Assembly: GCA_002796025.1 (NCBI GenBank)
Contig: PCVQ01000004.1
Span: 1-33,303 of the forward strand
From: Candidatus Peregrinibacteria bacterium CG11_big_fil_rev_8_21_14_0_20_46_8
Lineage (GTDB): Bacteria > Patescibacteriota > Gracilibacteria > UBA1369 > UM-FILTER-53-11
Direction of reading: 5' to 3'
DNA: 33,303 bases
The position numbers were made by a program, and so were the translations under genes. The notes beneath the pieces were generated by a model. The model saw nothing but the letters and a program-made list of their open reading frames with translations. It did not search any database and had not been told where the DNA came from. Positions 15,389 to 21,858 of the stretch are shown one piece after another. Every line of letters starts with the position of its first letter. Position 1 is the first letter of the stretch.

Positions 15389-15406
15389 TGTCACTATGCT
15401 GTGACA
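15389..15406. promoter_or_regulatory. Putative operator at the regulator transcription start
   Basis: A perfect inverted repeat TGTCAC-TATGCT-GTGACA directly after the -10 box and before ATG 15412. Its position suits autorepression and, since the ribbon gene is divergent, shared control. Confidence 0.5.
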
Positions 15407-15411
15407 GCACC

Positions 15412-16200
15412 ATGATAGATATTCCCCAAAAAATTAAGCAGACACTTCGTGATTTTGGTCTCAGTAAGGCCGAAATGTATGTATACGTAAGCGCTTTGCG
15501 GCTTGGAGCGCAACCCGCCAGCGTTATTGCAAAGCATGCGCTTTTGAAGCGTGGTCATACCTATAATATGCTTACGAGCTTAAAGGAAAAGGGATTGGTG
15601 CAAGAAATGATCAAGCGTAAAATTCGGCACTTTGCAGCATGTCGCCCCGAAACTATTCTCTCTGTTTTGCTACACCGCGAAGAAAAGATAGCGCATCAAA
15701 AGGAGCAAATTGCACAAATTATTCCACTCTTGCAGTCACTCAAAAATCCCGCAGTACAGCCTGCTCGCGTCCGATTTTTTGAGGGGTCTCAAGGTATTAA
15801 AGAGATTTATGAAGATACTATTCAAAATTCAAACGAAACCATATATGCAATTGGTGACTTCGCCTGTTTTTTCCCACAAGAAAAGGATCCGGTCTTAAAC
15901 GGCTGGATTTGGAAATATTCTCAGCGGCGTGCCGCAAAGGGAATTTGGTATTACGGAATCGCAAATAAATCGAAATATTCCGATATGGCTTTTAGAAAGC
16001 GTCTAAAACAAAAACGAAAATTAAAGATGCTGAAAGATGTGGAATTGCCTGTTGAAATCAATATTTACGGCAATAAAGTAGCGGTCATGTCCACATCAAA
16101 AGAAATGATTGGTTTTATTATTGAGGATGCACCCACTGCTGAAACGCTTCGTAATTTGCATAAGGCAATTTGGGGATTTTTGCCGGACTACGCTATTTAA
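15412..16200 (+). CDS. TrmB-family transcriptional regulator
   Basis: 262 residues from ATG 15412. The N-terminal winged helix (about 5-75) has the TrmB pattern: LRDFGLSKAEMYVYVSALRL, then a recognition helix region RGHTYNMLTSLKEKGLVQEM. A coiled segment (about 85-115) follows. The C-terminal effector-like domain starts RVRFFEGSQGIKEIYEDTI and includes a Trp/Tyr-rich patch, GWIWKYSQRRAAKGIWYYGI. This domain is the type found in PLD-like TrmB regulators rather than the sugar-binding one, so the ligand is unknown. It lies between two cysteine-rich ribbon genes, divergent from one and overlapping the end of the other by 4 nt. ORF-track TTG 15388 lies between the -10 box and the palindrome and is less likely. 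Confidence 0.82.
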   Translation: MIDIPQKIKQTLRDFGLSKAEMYVYVSALRLGAQPASVIAKHALLKRGHTYNMLTSLKEKGLVQEMIKRKIRHFAACRPETILSVLLHREEKIAHQKEQIAQIIPLLQSLKNPAVQPARVRFFEGSQGIKEIYEDTIQNSNETIYAIGDFACFFPQEKDPVLNGWIWKYSQRRAAKGIWYYGIANKSKYSDMAFRKRLKQKRKLKMLKDVELPVEINIYGNKVAVMSTSKEMIGFIIEDAPTAETLRNLHKAIWGFLPDYAI

Positions 16201-17624
16201 TACACCTCGGCCAAATAGCAGGTCTCGCAATATATTGTCTCTGGCCTGTTTGGAGCGTAACTTGTTTGGATTGCTTTTTTACACTTTGCGCATTCGCGTG
16301 TCCACAGACGCCACGGCGTTCTTATTTTGTTCCGCGCATTGTGCCGGCAATCTGGGCACTGTTTTGGAACCGGAATGCGCTGTGTCCGGTAAAATTTTAA
16401 CTCTTGTGCCGTGATGCGATAGTTTTTTGCACATATTTCACACGCGCAAATGCCTTTTGTAATCTCATCGGTGACCTCATCGATACTATTCGGAATTTGC
16501 ACAGTGGCCGGCTGAAATTCTTTTGAATCCTTTGGGCGCCAGCCCCAGCCTAATTCTTTTGCTTGCCCTTCATTCAGAGGAAAATGGTCTTGTGCAATGG
16601 TTTCATTGTAATTAAATGGTGAGAGCGAGGCCGGGAAAAATTCTCCCCATTCTCCGGTTTTTTGCATATGTTCAATAATACGTGCGCACATTTTTTCGTA
16701 TTCTTCTTTTGGATACTCTTTATTGAGGATTGTATGGCGCGCTTTATGAAAGCCAACAGTTCCAAAGCAATCTTGTGCAGAGGGTGACTGTACACAATAT
16801 AGAAGATTTTTTGCACCGTTCCAGTTATATACCGAAAGTACGATCCTGTATCCGGGTACGCCAGTTACGGTATTGTAATAAGATAATTCGGCCTCTTGAA
16901 TTCCGGTGATGTCGTAGCAATCAGAAATGGGTTTATCGCCGAGTGTTATAAACTTTGAATCTTGTGCACCGTTGGTGTCAAAACTTTGCTGTACATTTTT
17001 GCAGTTTGAAAGATTTGTACCGGTCGAATTTTCACAATTTGTAATTTGTGTAGCACGCATCGGAAATTTTAAACGGTGCTCTGTAAACATTTTCTTGGCT
17101 CGCTCAAGCCCCTCATGGGTATCTAGGCGGAGTTCTGCAATTCTTTTTTCATATTCTTCTTTGCTCAACTGTTCATTAAAAAAGCAATACTGTTTACCTA
17201 TGAGGTTTACGCTCCCAAAACAGTTTTGGCAGTTGCGGCAGCCTTCACAGAAAATACAATCAATGCAGTTTGTACAGTGTGTCGAATATTTGCATCCATA
17301 ACATTTGTTCACTTCCACACATTCATAGCAAAGCTCACTGTTATACGCAGTAAGACAATCTACTGAATCCTGGCAGCTCCATATATAGCTGGAGTACTGG
17401 CAATTTTCATTATCATTGCTGGCAAATATCAGATAGCAATCTTTGTTGTTATTACAAAAATTTACATAGTCGCTGTTGTATGATTTGTCTACGAGCAAAT
17501 CCATAAGGGGAACAGATTGAATCAGTTCGCGAAGCTGTGAAAAAAATGGACGATTGAAATCAAACTCTCGTCCATAGTCGCCGGCATCCCAAGTATCGCT
17601 CCACCATGCTTCTTTCTTATACAC
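16197..17624 (-). CDS. Cysteine-rich zinc-ribbon protein (paralog 2)
   Basis: 475 residues if translated from GTG 17624, homologous to paralog 1 along its length. Shared features are WWSDTWDAGDYGREFDFN (WWSDAWDPQEHGQEYSPS in paralog 1), a central cysteine-dense solenoid (CYECVEVNKCYGCKYSTHC), two copies of the KxYxxxNKxxxxEEYEK element and a complete C-terminal ribbon pair (CEIC, CPDC, CAKC, CETC with SYAPNRPE). The homologous N-terminal ribbon lies upstream in the same open frame (next entry), so the GTG is probably not the true start. It ends 4 nt inside the regulator gene, convergently, and lies 36 nt or so downstream of nth on the same strand. Function unknown. Confidence 0.78.
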   Translation of the reverse strand: MYKKEAWWSDTWDAGDYGREFDFNRPFFSQLRELIQSVPLMDLLVDKSYNSDYVNFCNNNKDCYLIFASNDNENCQYSSYIWSCQDSVDCLTAYNSELCYECVEVNKCYGCKYSTHCTNCIDCIFCEGCRNCQNCFGSVNLIGKQYCFFNEQLSKEEYEKRIAELRLDTHEGLERAKKMFTEHRLKFPMRATQITNCENSTGTNLSNCKNVQQSFDTNGAQDSKFITLGDKPISDCYDITGIQEAELSYYNTVTGVPGYRIVLSVYNWNGAKNLLYCVQSPSAQDCFGTVGFHKARHTILNKEYPKEEYEKMCARIIEHMQKTGEWGEFFPASLSPFNYNETIAQDHFPLNEGQAKELGWGWRPKDSKEFQPATVQIPNSIDEVTDEITKGICACEICAKNYRITAQELKFYRTQRIPVPKQCPDCRHNARNKIRTPWRLWTRECAKCKKAIQTSYAPNRPETIYCETCYLAEVY

Positions 17625-17876
17625 TTTATGCGGTTTGTCCGCTGCAATCCAAGAGATGATCGGCTCGCCCGTTGCATCGCAGTTTCGCCGGTAGAGGCTT
17701 CGTTCATTTCGAAACGCAAGGCGGTTTTGCAGGCGGCAGTCCGGACACTCTTTTGGCGGCGGAATTTCAAAAACTTGCCCGGCAAACGTAGGAGAAACGC
17801 GCTTATAAAATTCTAGATCTTCATCGCCAATGTGAAACGAAGTTCTGCATCGCCGGCATGTTTGTTCTAGAGCTAT
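17625..17876 (-). other. In-frame N-terminal extension of ribbon paralog 2 without a standard start codon
   Basis: The frame stays open for 84 codons upstream of GTG 17624 and aligns with the start of paralog 1: LEQTCRRCRTSFHIGDEDLE against MEKTCAHCSKKFVIDDSDRA, then CPDCRLQNRLAFRNERSLY against CALCRMQRRLAWRNERNLY. The Met of paralog 1 aligns with CTA (17870). The nearest non-canonical starts are ATA 17876 and ATT further in; no ATG, GTG or TTG exists before 17624. The second ribbon has lost three of four cysteines (NCDAT, VYKKEAWW). Either an unusual start codon is used or the N terminus is decaying. Confidence 0.7.
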
Positions 17877-17912
17877 TGTGTTGGGGTAAAGTGCCTGTCA
17901 ATTAAACAATAT

Positions 17913-18590
17913 TTATCTTTTTTCAACAAATTTTTCTTTGGAAAATTTCTTGGCAGCTAGGATTTTTTGTTGCGCCTTGCCAAAGGGGCAGTAGTCGAGC
18001 AATGGACACTCACTGCAGCGCGGTTTCGGCTTACAGATTTTGCGTCCATGGGAGATCATTTGAATGTGTGTGGAAATCCAATATTTTTTATCAATTGCAC
18101 GGCGCAAATCTAAATCGGCTTTGTCGGCTGTCGTTGCCCTTGTTAGGTCTAAGCGCAGCGCAACACGGTGTACATGGCGGTCCACAGGAAAGGCCGGCAC
18201 ACCAAATGCTTGTGTCAAAACTACGCTCGCGGTTTTACGTCCAACGCCGGGCAGTTTTTGCAGCGATTCTAAATTGTTCGGTACCTCGCCGCCATATTCT
18301 TCTAAAATTGCGTGCGCAGCTCCCAGCAAACTTTTAGTTTTTGCATTAAAAAATCCGGTAGTACGAATTAGTGCCATAACTTTGCGCGGTCCGAGGGCAA
18401 GTAGTTGTTCCGGTGTGCCCCCCACTTTGAATAACTCTTTGGTAACAATATTAACGCGCTCATCAGTACACTGTGCCGATAAAATCGTCGCAACGAGTAG
18501 CTGAAAAGGTGTCTCAAAATTTAAAAAAGGTCGGGGATTTGGATACTCTCTGTTGAGAATTCCTATGATTTTTGTTGTGCGCGCGTCCAC
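17913..18590 (-). CDS. nth: Endonuclease III
   Basis: Base-excision-repair DNA glycosylase/AP lyase for oxidised pyrimidines. 225 residues, normal length. The helix-hairpin-helix LPGVGRKTASVVL carries the catalytic Lys, and the catalytic Asp is in PVDRHVHRVALRLDL. The C-terminal 4Fe-4S loop CKPKPRCSECPLLDYC has the standard C-x6-C-x2-C-x5-C spacing. The start is GTG 18590, supported by TATAAT (18597-18602) ending 6 nt before it; no ATG is available at the right place. A divergent or upstream -35 is not evident. Cluster supply would come from the SUF genes at the right end of the window. Confidence 0.96.
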   Translation of the reverse strand: MDARTTKIIGILNREYPNPRPFLNFETPFQLLVATILSAQCTDERVNIVTKELFKVGGTPEQLLALGPRKVMALIRTTGFFNAKTKSLLGAAHAILEEYGGEVPNNLESLQKLPGVGRKTASVVLTQAFGVPAFPVDRHVHRVALRLDLTRATTADKADLDLRRAIDKKYWISTHIQMISHGRKICKPKPRCSECPLLDYCPFGKAQQKILAAKKFSKEKFVEKR

Positions 18591-18596
18591 GGACGC

Positions 18597-18602
18597 ATTA
18601 TA
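18597..18602 (-). promoter_or_regulatory. -10 box of nth
   Basis: A perfect TATAAT, 6 nt before the GTG start of nth. It confirms a leaderless GTG initiation. Confidence 0.6.
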
Positions 18603-18608
18603 GCGGAG

Positions 18609-19181
18609 TTATGCTGCTCGTGCTTCCGGTCCGGCATCGGTTTCTTTTTCTACACGTGCAGCTCGTATTTCTGTTTTTAACTCTTCATTCACTACTGCAA
18701 ATGCATCGCCGGCTTGGAATGCCGCATCGAGAAGAGGCTTTATTGCACGTACTTCCGGATCCAGCATCGCAGCTATCTTTACTAACCACTGTGCTGCATC
18801 ACTTCTTTCTTTGTCCATTTTTTGTATCTCTTCATCACTTACATTTTTAAGATCAAGAATTCCTACGCGTACAAGCTGTTGAATTTGATTTGAACCAGTA
18901 TATACGCCGCGCTGTACAATTCCTGGGATTTTTTCCCAAACTGTCCGTGTTGGTCCCATTGCTTTGTCTAGCAGTTTCCATAATCCGGCATAGAGCGGCC
19001 AGATGCTTTCATGTTGAATAATCTCGCGCGGTAATGCGGTCAGTTTTTGCGCTTCCTCTTTTTCGAGTGTTTCGCCGCCTTGTATTTTTTTTAGCAGCTC
19101 AGCGTATTGTAAAGTTTCCTTCGTTTCGTCCTGTTCGCCTAGATTTTCCGAAGGAGCCTGCTCAATTGATTCATTGTGCAT
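18609..19181 (-). CDS. Hypothetical acidic cytoplasmic protein
   Basis: About 190 residues from ATG 19181 (MHNESIEQAPSENLGEQDET); the ORF-track start at 19268 is rejected because TACTCT (19188-19193) lies 6 nt before ATG 19181. The N terminus is acidic and disordered. The middle is helical with hydrophobic patches (ESIWPLYAGLWKLLDKAMGP), and the C-terminal half is a charged helical region ending ETDAGPEARAA. No signal peptide, membrane segment or known motif. It ends only 6 nt upstream of the nth -10 box, so the nth promoter is squeezed into the gap. I recognise no family. Confidence 0.65.
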   Translation of the reverse strand: MHNESIEQAPSENLGEQDETKETLQYAELLKKIQGGETLEKEEAQKLTALPREIIQHESIWPLYAGLWKLLDKAMGPTRTVWEKIPGIVQRGVYTGSNQIQQLVRVGILDLKNVSDEEIQKMDKERSDAAQWLVKIAAMLDPEVRAIKPLLDAAFQAGDAFAVVNEELKTEIRAARVEKETDAGPEARAA

Positions 19182-19289
19182 ATCTGAAGAGTAGCACAAA
19201 TTTTGCTGTATTTGGAGCTTTTCGTAAGTTCTAGGCAAACTCTGCGTTTGTATCTCCGGTACGTCCACTATTTCTTAATTTTTCTCATT

Positions 19290-19697
19290 ATGATAGGAAA
19301 ATTCACCGCTTTTATAGCTGTCACCATCATGTTTGCAGGTGCCGCATATCCAGCAATCGCAGACTCTCTTCATAGAAATGCGGTAACGGTATCTACCGTG
19401 CCGGAGGTTTCAAGATCAAATACAGAGCAAACTGCCTCACCAGCTGCACCGACTACGCCAAATACTTCAACCGAGCCAGCTTCTCCACCAAGCCAGACGG
19501 TATCACCGGCTCCAAATCAAAATTCACCAACTTCAAGTACAGCTGGAAACAGCAATACCAATTTAAATACAGCAACGCAAAGCGGTACACAGGTAAACGG
19601 TAATACTCCTATTACACGCGCACCTCAAAATAACTTCCCAAGTACCTCTGCAACCGATTATAGATCACAATTTTTACTTGAGAACAGAGTTCAATAA
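19290..19697 (+). CDS. Secreted low-complexity Ser/Thr/Pro/Asn-rich protein
   Basis: 135 residues from ATG 19290. A signal peptide (MIGKFTAFIAVTIMFAGAAY, cleavage probably after AIADS) is followed by about 100 disordered residues rich in Thr, Ser, Pro, Asn and Gln (such as SPAAPTTPNTSTEPASPPSQ). The end has a somewhat more ordered SATDYRSQFLLENRVQ. Such composition is typical of cell-surface linkers or glycosylated stalk proteins. The upstream sequence TATTTCTTAATTTTT, 6 nt before ATG, resembles the block seen at other secreted genes here. A terminator follows about 80 nt downstream. Confidence 0.7.
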   Translation: MIGKFTAFIAVTIMFAGAAYPAIADSLHRNAVTVSTVPEVSRSNTEQTASPAAPTTPNTSTEPASPPSQTVSPAPNQNSPTSSTAGNSNTNLNTATQSGTQVNGNTPITRAPQNNFPSTSATDYRSQFLLENRVQ

Positions 19698-19901
19698 GCA
19701 TTTTGTAAGTTTTTCATATTGTCATCGTTTCAACAATCGGTGTCAGAGATGGCACCTAACATATCGAAGAGAGGGGGGTCACCACGTTGGGGAGGTGGCC
19801 CCCTTTTCATATGTGCAATTTTATGGGGGATTTGCTCTTAAAAGATTATTTTGTTAGGCTTCACCTTAGTGTGTGTTTTTATTTTTTTAACCCCCATATT
19901 T
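19698..19901. other. Intergenic stretch
   Basis: It holds the terminator above. Further right is an AT-rich leader ending TTTATTTTTTTAACCCCC just before the next gene. No RNA gene is recognised. Confidence 0.5.
19774..19807 (+). terminator. Rho-independent terminator
   Basis: A strong GC-rich stem GGGGGTCACC / GGTGGCCCCC with a 10-nt loop and TTTT. It lies 77 nt downstream of the secreted protein gene ending at 19697. Confidence 0.8.
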
Positions 19902-20105
19902 ATGTTTGACGATCAAAATGCTGCTATGGGCGGTGACAATGCCGGCCAGCAAGACGCAGGTGCTATGCCAGCAGGTGAAGGTGAAAACCAAGAAGGTCAA
20001 CACCAGGGCGGTGAGCATTCCGAAGGCGAATCTCAAAGCCATGAAGGCGGTGAGGCTGCCGGTGGAGATTCAGCTCCAGCTGCGGGAGGAGAAGGAGGCA
20101 TGTAA
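19902..20105 (+). CDS. Small Gly/Glu/Gln-rich disordered protein
   Basis: 67 residues from ATG 19902 (MFDDQNAAMGGDNAGQQDAG), strongly acidic and rich in Gly, Glu, Gln, His and Ala, with no hydrophobic segment. The ORF track extends to 19851, adding a hydrophobic leader that could be mistaken for a signal peptide. However, those bases are the conserved AT-rich upstream block (TTTTTTTAACCCCC) that precedes other genes at the same distance, so I start at 19902. A terminator follows at once, so the gene is a stand-alone unit. No family recognised; it is probably intrinsically disordered. Confidence 0.6.
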   Translation: MFDDQNAAMGGDNAGQQDAGAMPAGEGENQEGQHQGGEHSEGESQSHEGGEAAGGDSAPAAGGEGGM

Positions 20106-20122
20106 TTTTGCCAAATCTCGAT

Positions 20123-20154
20123 AAAAAAGAGCGCTCATTGAGTGCTCTTTTTTA
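20123..20154 (+). terminator. Rho-independent terminator
   Basis: AAAAAAGAGCGCTCA pairs with GAGTGCTCTTTTTT around a short loop, 17 nt after the small disordered protein gene. A/T runs on both sides allow bidirectional action. Confidence 0.8.
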
Positions 20155-20241
20155 GCAAAATATGCAACATAGAGCACAAATATCAATGGAGATTTAATAT
20201 TGCACATCAATCCTTCTTCGTTTGGGCGTCATAAATAAGTT

Positions 20242-20781
20242 ATGGCATACCATTATCAAGAATTGAGCAGATCTATAATTATAGCTGCCAAAAAAGGCAG
20301 TAGAGATGATTTTAATAGGATCGTGGAAAGATACCAGCGGCCGATCTATGGTTTTGTGAATAAAATGACGCATAGTCCCACGGAAACTGAAGATCTCACC
20401 CAAGAGATTTTTCTAAAATTATATCTTAATATTAAAAAATATGACCCGGAGAGGAGATTTTCGAGTTGGTTATTTACAATAGCCAGGAGAATTGTAATCG
20501 ATTATTTTCGAAAAAAAGGCCGTAATAAAGAGCTTTTTATTATCGATGATCCAGAAAATTATTTTGAACCTTCTATAGATCCTCCCAATATGGGGGATAA
20601 AATCGATATTCAGGAGGCTTTTTTGAATCTGAAACCACGATATCAGCGGGTACTTTTTTTAAGGTATTGGAAAGGAGAGAGCTACAGGAGTATTTCTCGA
20701 AAATCACATTTAAGTTTAAATACGGTAAAAACTTATATACGTCGCGGTAAAAAAGAATTGCGCAGAAAACTCCCGGATTAA
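20242..20781 (+). CDS. ECF-type RNA polymerase sigma factor
   Basis: 179 residues, normal for an extracytoplasmic-function sigma-70 factor. Sigma region 2 spans about residues 20-95 (DFNRIVERYQRPIYGFVNKM, TETEDLTQEIFLKLYLNI, FSSWLFTIARRIVIDYFRKK). Region 4 spans about 125-178 (LKPRYQRVLFLRYWKGESYR, then the helix-turn-helix SLNTVKTYIRRGKKELRRKL). No anti-sigma factor with a membrane helix is adjacent, which is unusual. The next gene downstream on the same strand, after 97 nt, encodes a secreted repeat protein and may be a target. CATAAA ends 6 nt before the ATG and could be a weak -10. Confidence 0.92.
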   Translation: MAYHYQELSRSIIIAAKKGSRDDFNRIVERYQRPIYGFVNKMTHSPTETEDLTQEIFLKLYLNIKKYDPERRFSSWLFTIARRIVIDYFRKKGRNKELFIIDDPENYFEPSIDPPNMGDKIDIQEAFLNLKPRYQRVLFLRYWKGESYRSISRKSHLSLNTVKTYIRRGKKELRRKLPD

Positions 20782-20878
20782 AATTACATTGAAACTTCCG
20801 GCAGTTCGCTGGCGTATGTTAATAGTGCGAAGGTCGACCTCGCTCCCCAATATACATATACCTTAACTTCCAAATATT
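20782..20878 (+). promoter_or_regulatory. Possible ECF-type promoter before the repeat protein
   Basis: GAAACTT at 20792-20798 resembles an ECF -35 (GAAC/AAC core), with GTATGTT about 16 nt downstream as a possible -10. The segment ends TTAACTTCC followed by 7 nt and ATG 20879. Low-confidence reading. Confidence 0.25.
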
Positions 20879-21808
20879 ATGAATACTACACAGAACATAA
20901 TCGGCGGAGTTGGCAGAAAATTTTTGTCAATCATTGCTATTTCAGCAATGCTCTTGTTTGCAGGAGCAATGAAAATTGCAAGTGCAGAAACAGATGTTAA
21001 TAGTGTCAATGAAAATAATATTAATGCTGAGACGAATAGTAGCGCAACCAGTGGCACCACCAATGGTACAACCAATGGCACGGTTGATGATACTACTGAT
21101 GATACCGAGTCTACCGAGACGGATAGCACGAATACTGATACTAACACCAATAACACCACTACGACCAATGGCAATAATCGCATCAATTTAGGAACAAATA
21201 GTGATAATAATTCTCAAAATATCGAAGAACTCTTTGTTTTAAAGGCGCTGTTTGATGATGAAAACGGCACGGTGAATAATACCAACATTGAAGATCTGTT
21301 TGTTTTGAAACAATTATTTGATGAGAATGGGAATGGAGGAGTTTTGAATAATGGAGGAGATAATCTAGAAGATCTTTTTGTGATTAAGGCACTGTTTGAT
21401 GATCAAAATGGAGACGGCATTTTAAACGGGAATGATAATCTAACAGATCTCATTGTGCTTCAAGCGCTATTTGATGATGATGAAAATGGAACTGGAACTG
21501 GAATCTTTAATGGAGACGATAGTAATTTAGAAGATCTTTTCATCTTATCAATTATTGATGATGACGATGGTACCGGTGACAGTGATTTAGTCGATCTTTT
21601 CGTCATCACAAAGCTGTTTGATGATGAAAATGGAACCGGAAGTGGAAATGGTCTCTTCAGTGGAGACGACAATCTAGAGGATCTTTTCATTTTGACTATC
21701 CTTGATGATGACGATGATAACGGTGGTACTGATTTAGTAGATCTTTTCGTCATTCGAGAGCTTTTCAATGATGATGAAGAGAACAATATCAATAATCTCT
21801 TAAACTAA
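20879..21808 (+). CDS. Secreted protein with eight LFVLKxLFDDxNG repeats
   Basis: 309 residues. The signal peptide with hydrophobic core FLSIIAISAMLLFAGAM is cleaved near ASAET. A Thr/Asn/Asp-rich linker (about 40-105) follows. Then come eight repeats of 20-29 residues built on NLEDLFVLKALFDDENGTGxx, with the Asp/Asn-rich loop varying in length. The clearest loop, DQNGDGILNGND followed by LTDLIVL, has the D-x-N-x-D-G-x5-D spacing of a dockerin or EF-hand calcium loop and helix. Other copies keep D/N/G content but not the full spacing. It probably binds Ca2+ at the cell surface (inference). A perfect 14-bp terminator follows. There is no membrane anchor or sorting motif, and no Cys or Trp. Confidence 0.82.
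   Translation: MNTTQNIIGGVGRKFLSIIAISAMLLFAGAMKIASAETDVNSVNENNINAETNSSATSGTTNGTTNGTVDDTTDDTESTETDSTNTDTNTNNTTTTNGNNRINLGTNSDNNSQNIEELFVLKALFDDENGTVNNTNIEDLFVLKQLFDENGNGGVLNNGGDNLEDLFVIKALFDDQNGDGILNGNDNLTDLIVLQALFDDDENGTGTGIFNGDDSNLEDLFILSIIDDDDGTGDSDLVDLFVITKLFDDENGTGSGNGLFSGDDNLEDLFILTILDDDDDNGGTDLVDLFVIRELFNDDEENNINNLLN
21211..21806 (+). repeat. Tandem coding repeats of the secreted protein
   Basis: Eight diverged units of about 60-87 nt encoding (N/D)LxDLFVLKxLFDDxNG. DNA copies share GATCTTTT(T/C) and TTTGATGATGAAAATGG words. Confidence 0.75.
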
Positions 21809-21858
21809 TTCTAATTTCTAACCTGCCAAATCCCTGTGCGAATACAAATACGCCCACA

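Noticed and set aside
19851-19901. Hydrophobic N-terminal extension (MLGFTLVCVFIFL) of the 19902 gene as a signal peptide
   Set aside because: These codons come from the AT-rich upstream block shared with other genes at the same distance from ATG; the start is a non-ATG codon.
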